A DNA stretch of 5,816 bases from the NCBI GenBank assembly GCA_023433855.1, contig JAEYTV010000250.1:1-5816 (forward strand). The letters run 5' to 3'. This stretch comes from Pseudomonadota bacterium (GTDB taxonomy: Bacteria > Pseudomonadota > Alphaproteobacteria > Rhizobiales > Rhizobiaceae). This document shows, in pieces, positions 5,587-5,816 of this stretch. The notes beneath the pieces were generated by a model. It made no database searches. It saw only the letters and a program-made list of their open reading frames with translations, and was not told the DNA's origin. Positions within the stretch are counted from its first letter, which is position 1; each line of letters starts with the position of its first letter. The position numbers were made by a program, and so were the translations under genes.

Positions 5587-5816
5587 TCATTTCCTCATCG
5601 GTTGTGCGGGCGAATCCACGCACCCTGAAACTGGTTTGCTCCGAAACTACGCCACAGCGCGCCGGGGCGGAACTACAAAATCGCTGGCGCGACCTCCATA
5701 GCCTTCACGATCGCTTAAGTTTCGAACAAGCGACCCGACTTCCGTTGGGTTAGCGCGGCGTCCGGCGCCGTGCCGGCAGAGTGTCGAAATCGGTTTCTCG
5801 CTGCGGTGGCGGATGC
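5587..5816. other. Region upstream of the dsbA-like gene, no recognised gene
   Basis: These 230 bases contain the leader of the dsbA-like gene, but I see no convincing promoter. A 6-bp hairpin, TCGCTT (5711-5716) with AAGCGA (5728-5733), encloses a TTCGAA palindrome and has no T tract on either side. Short open frames reach the right edge on the minus strand, one ending at 5750, another at 5647. Their translations are rich in Arg and Pro and match nothing I recognise. One of them could be the tail of an upstream gene. Confidence 0.5.

Noticed and set aside
5711..5733. The TCGCTT/AAGCGA hairpin as a terminator
   Set aside because: Neither strand has a T tract after the stem, the loop is 11 bases, and no gene end is established beside it.

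Overview
The window looks like an ordinary chromosomal segment of an alphaproteobacterium of the Hyphomicrobiales, most likely Rhizobiaceae (Rhizobium, Ensifer, Agrobacterium or Shinella-like). The base composition is GC-rich. An NDUFA12-type complex I accessory protein and a DUF2155 protein next to aat are typical of this group, as is the gene order DsbA-like, aroQ, accB, accC, aat. The genus call is inference from protein character and gene order, not from a search.

Layout. Bases 1 to about 116 are the end of an IS3-family insertion sequence: the first 17 codons of its OrfA on the minus strand plus its probable terminal repeat. Next on the plus strand comes a GNAT N-acetyltransferase (211-678), closed by a terminator-like hairpin. 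It is followed by the complex I accessory subunit NDUFA12 (783-1181) and a secreted DUF2155 protein (1248-1673). From 1678 to 5586 all genes lie on the minus strand. In order of transcription they are a DsbA/ScsC-like thiol oxidoreductase (5586-4825), a type II 3-dehydroquinate dehydratase aroQ (4694-4257), the biotin carboxyl carrier protein accB (4228-3761), biotin carboxylase accC (3749-2403) and leucyl/phenylalanyl-tRNA-protein transferase aat (2295-1678). The two blocks converge, with only 4 bases between the DUF2155 and aat stop codons. Bases 5587-5816 hold no gene I can recognise.

How the genes work together. accB and accC are adjacent and encode the biotin carboxylase half of acetyl-CoA carboxylase, which commits carbon to fatty acid synthesis. 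aroQ lies 28 bases upstream and catalyses a shikimate pathway step; it probably shares their transcript. A good intrinsic terminator separates the dsbA-like gene from aroQ. A perfect nested dyad covers the accC stop codon and may separate aat from accBC or regulate it. NDUFA12 and the DUF2155 protein are probably cotranscribed.

I found no convincing undescribed system. The points most worth a second look are the IS junction beside the GNAT gene, the nested hairpin at the accC end, a terminator arm that overlaps the NDUFA12 promoter candidate, and a second cysteine pair at the very C-terminus of the DsbA-like protein.
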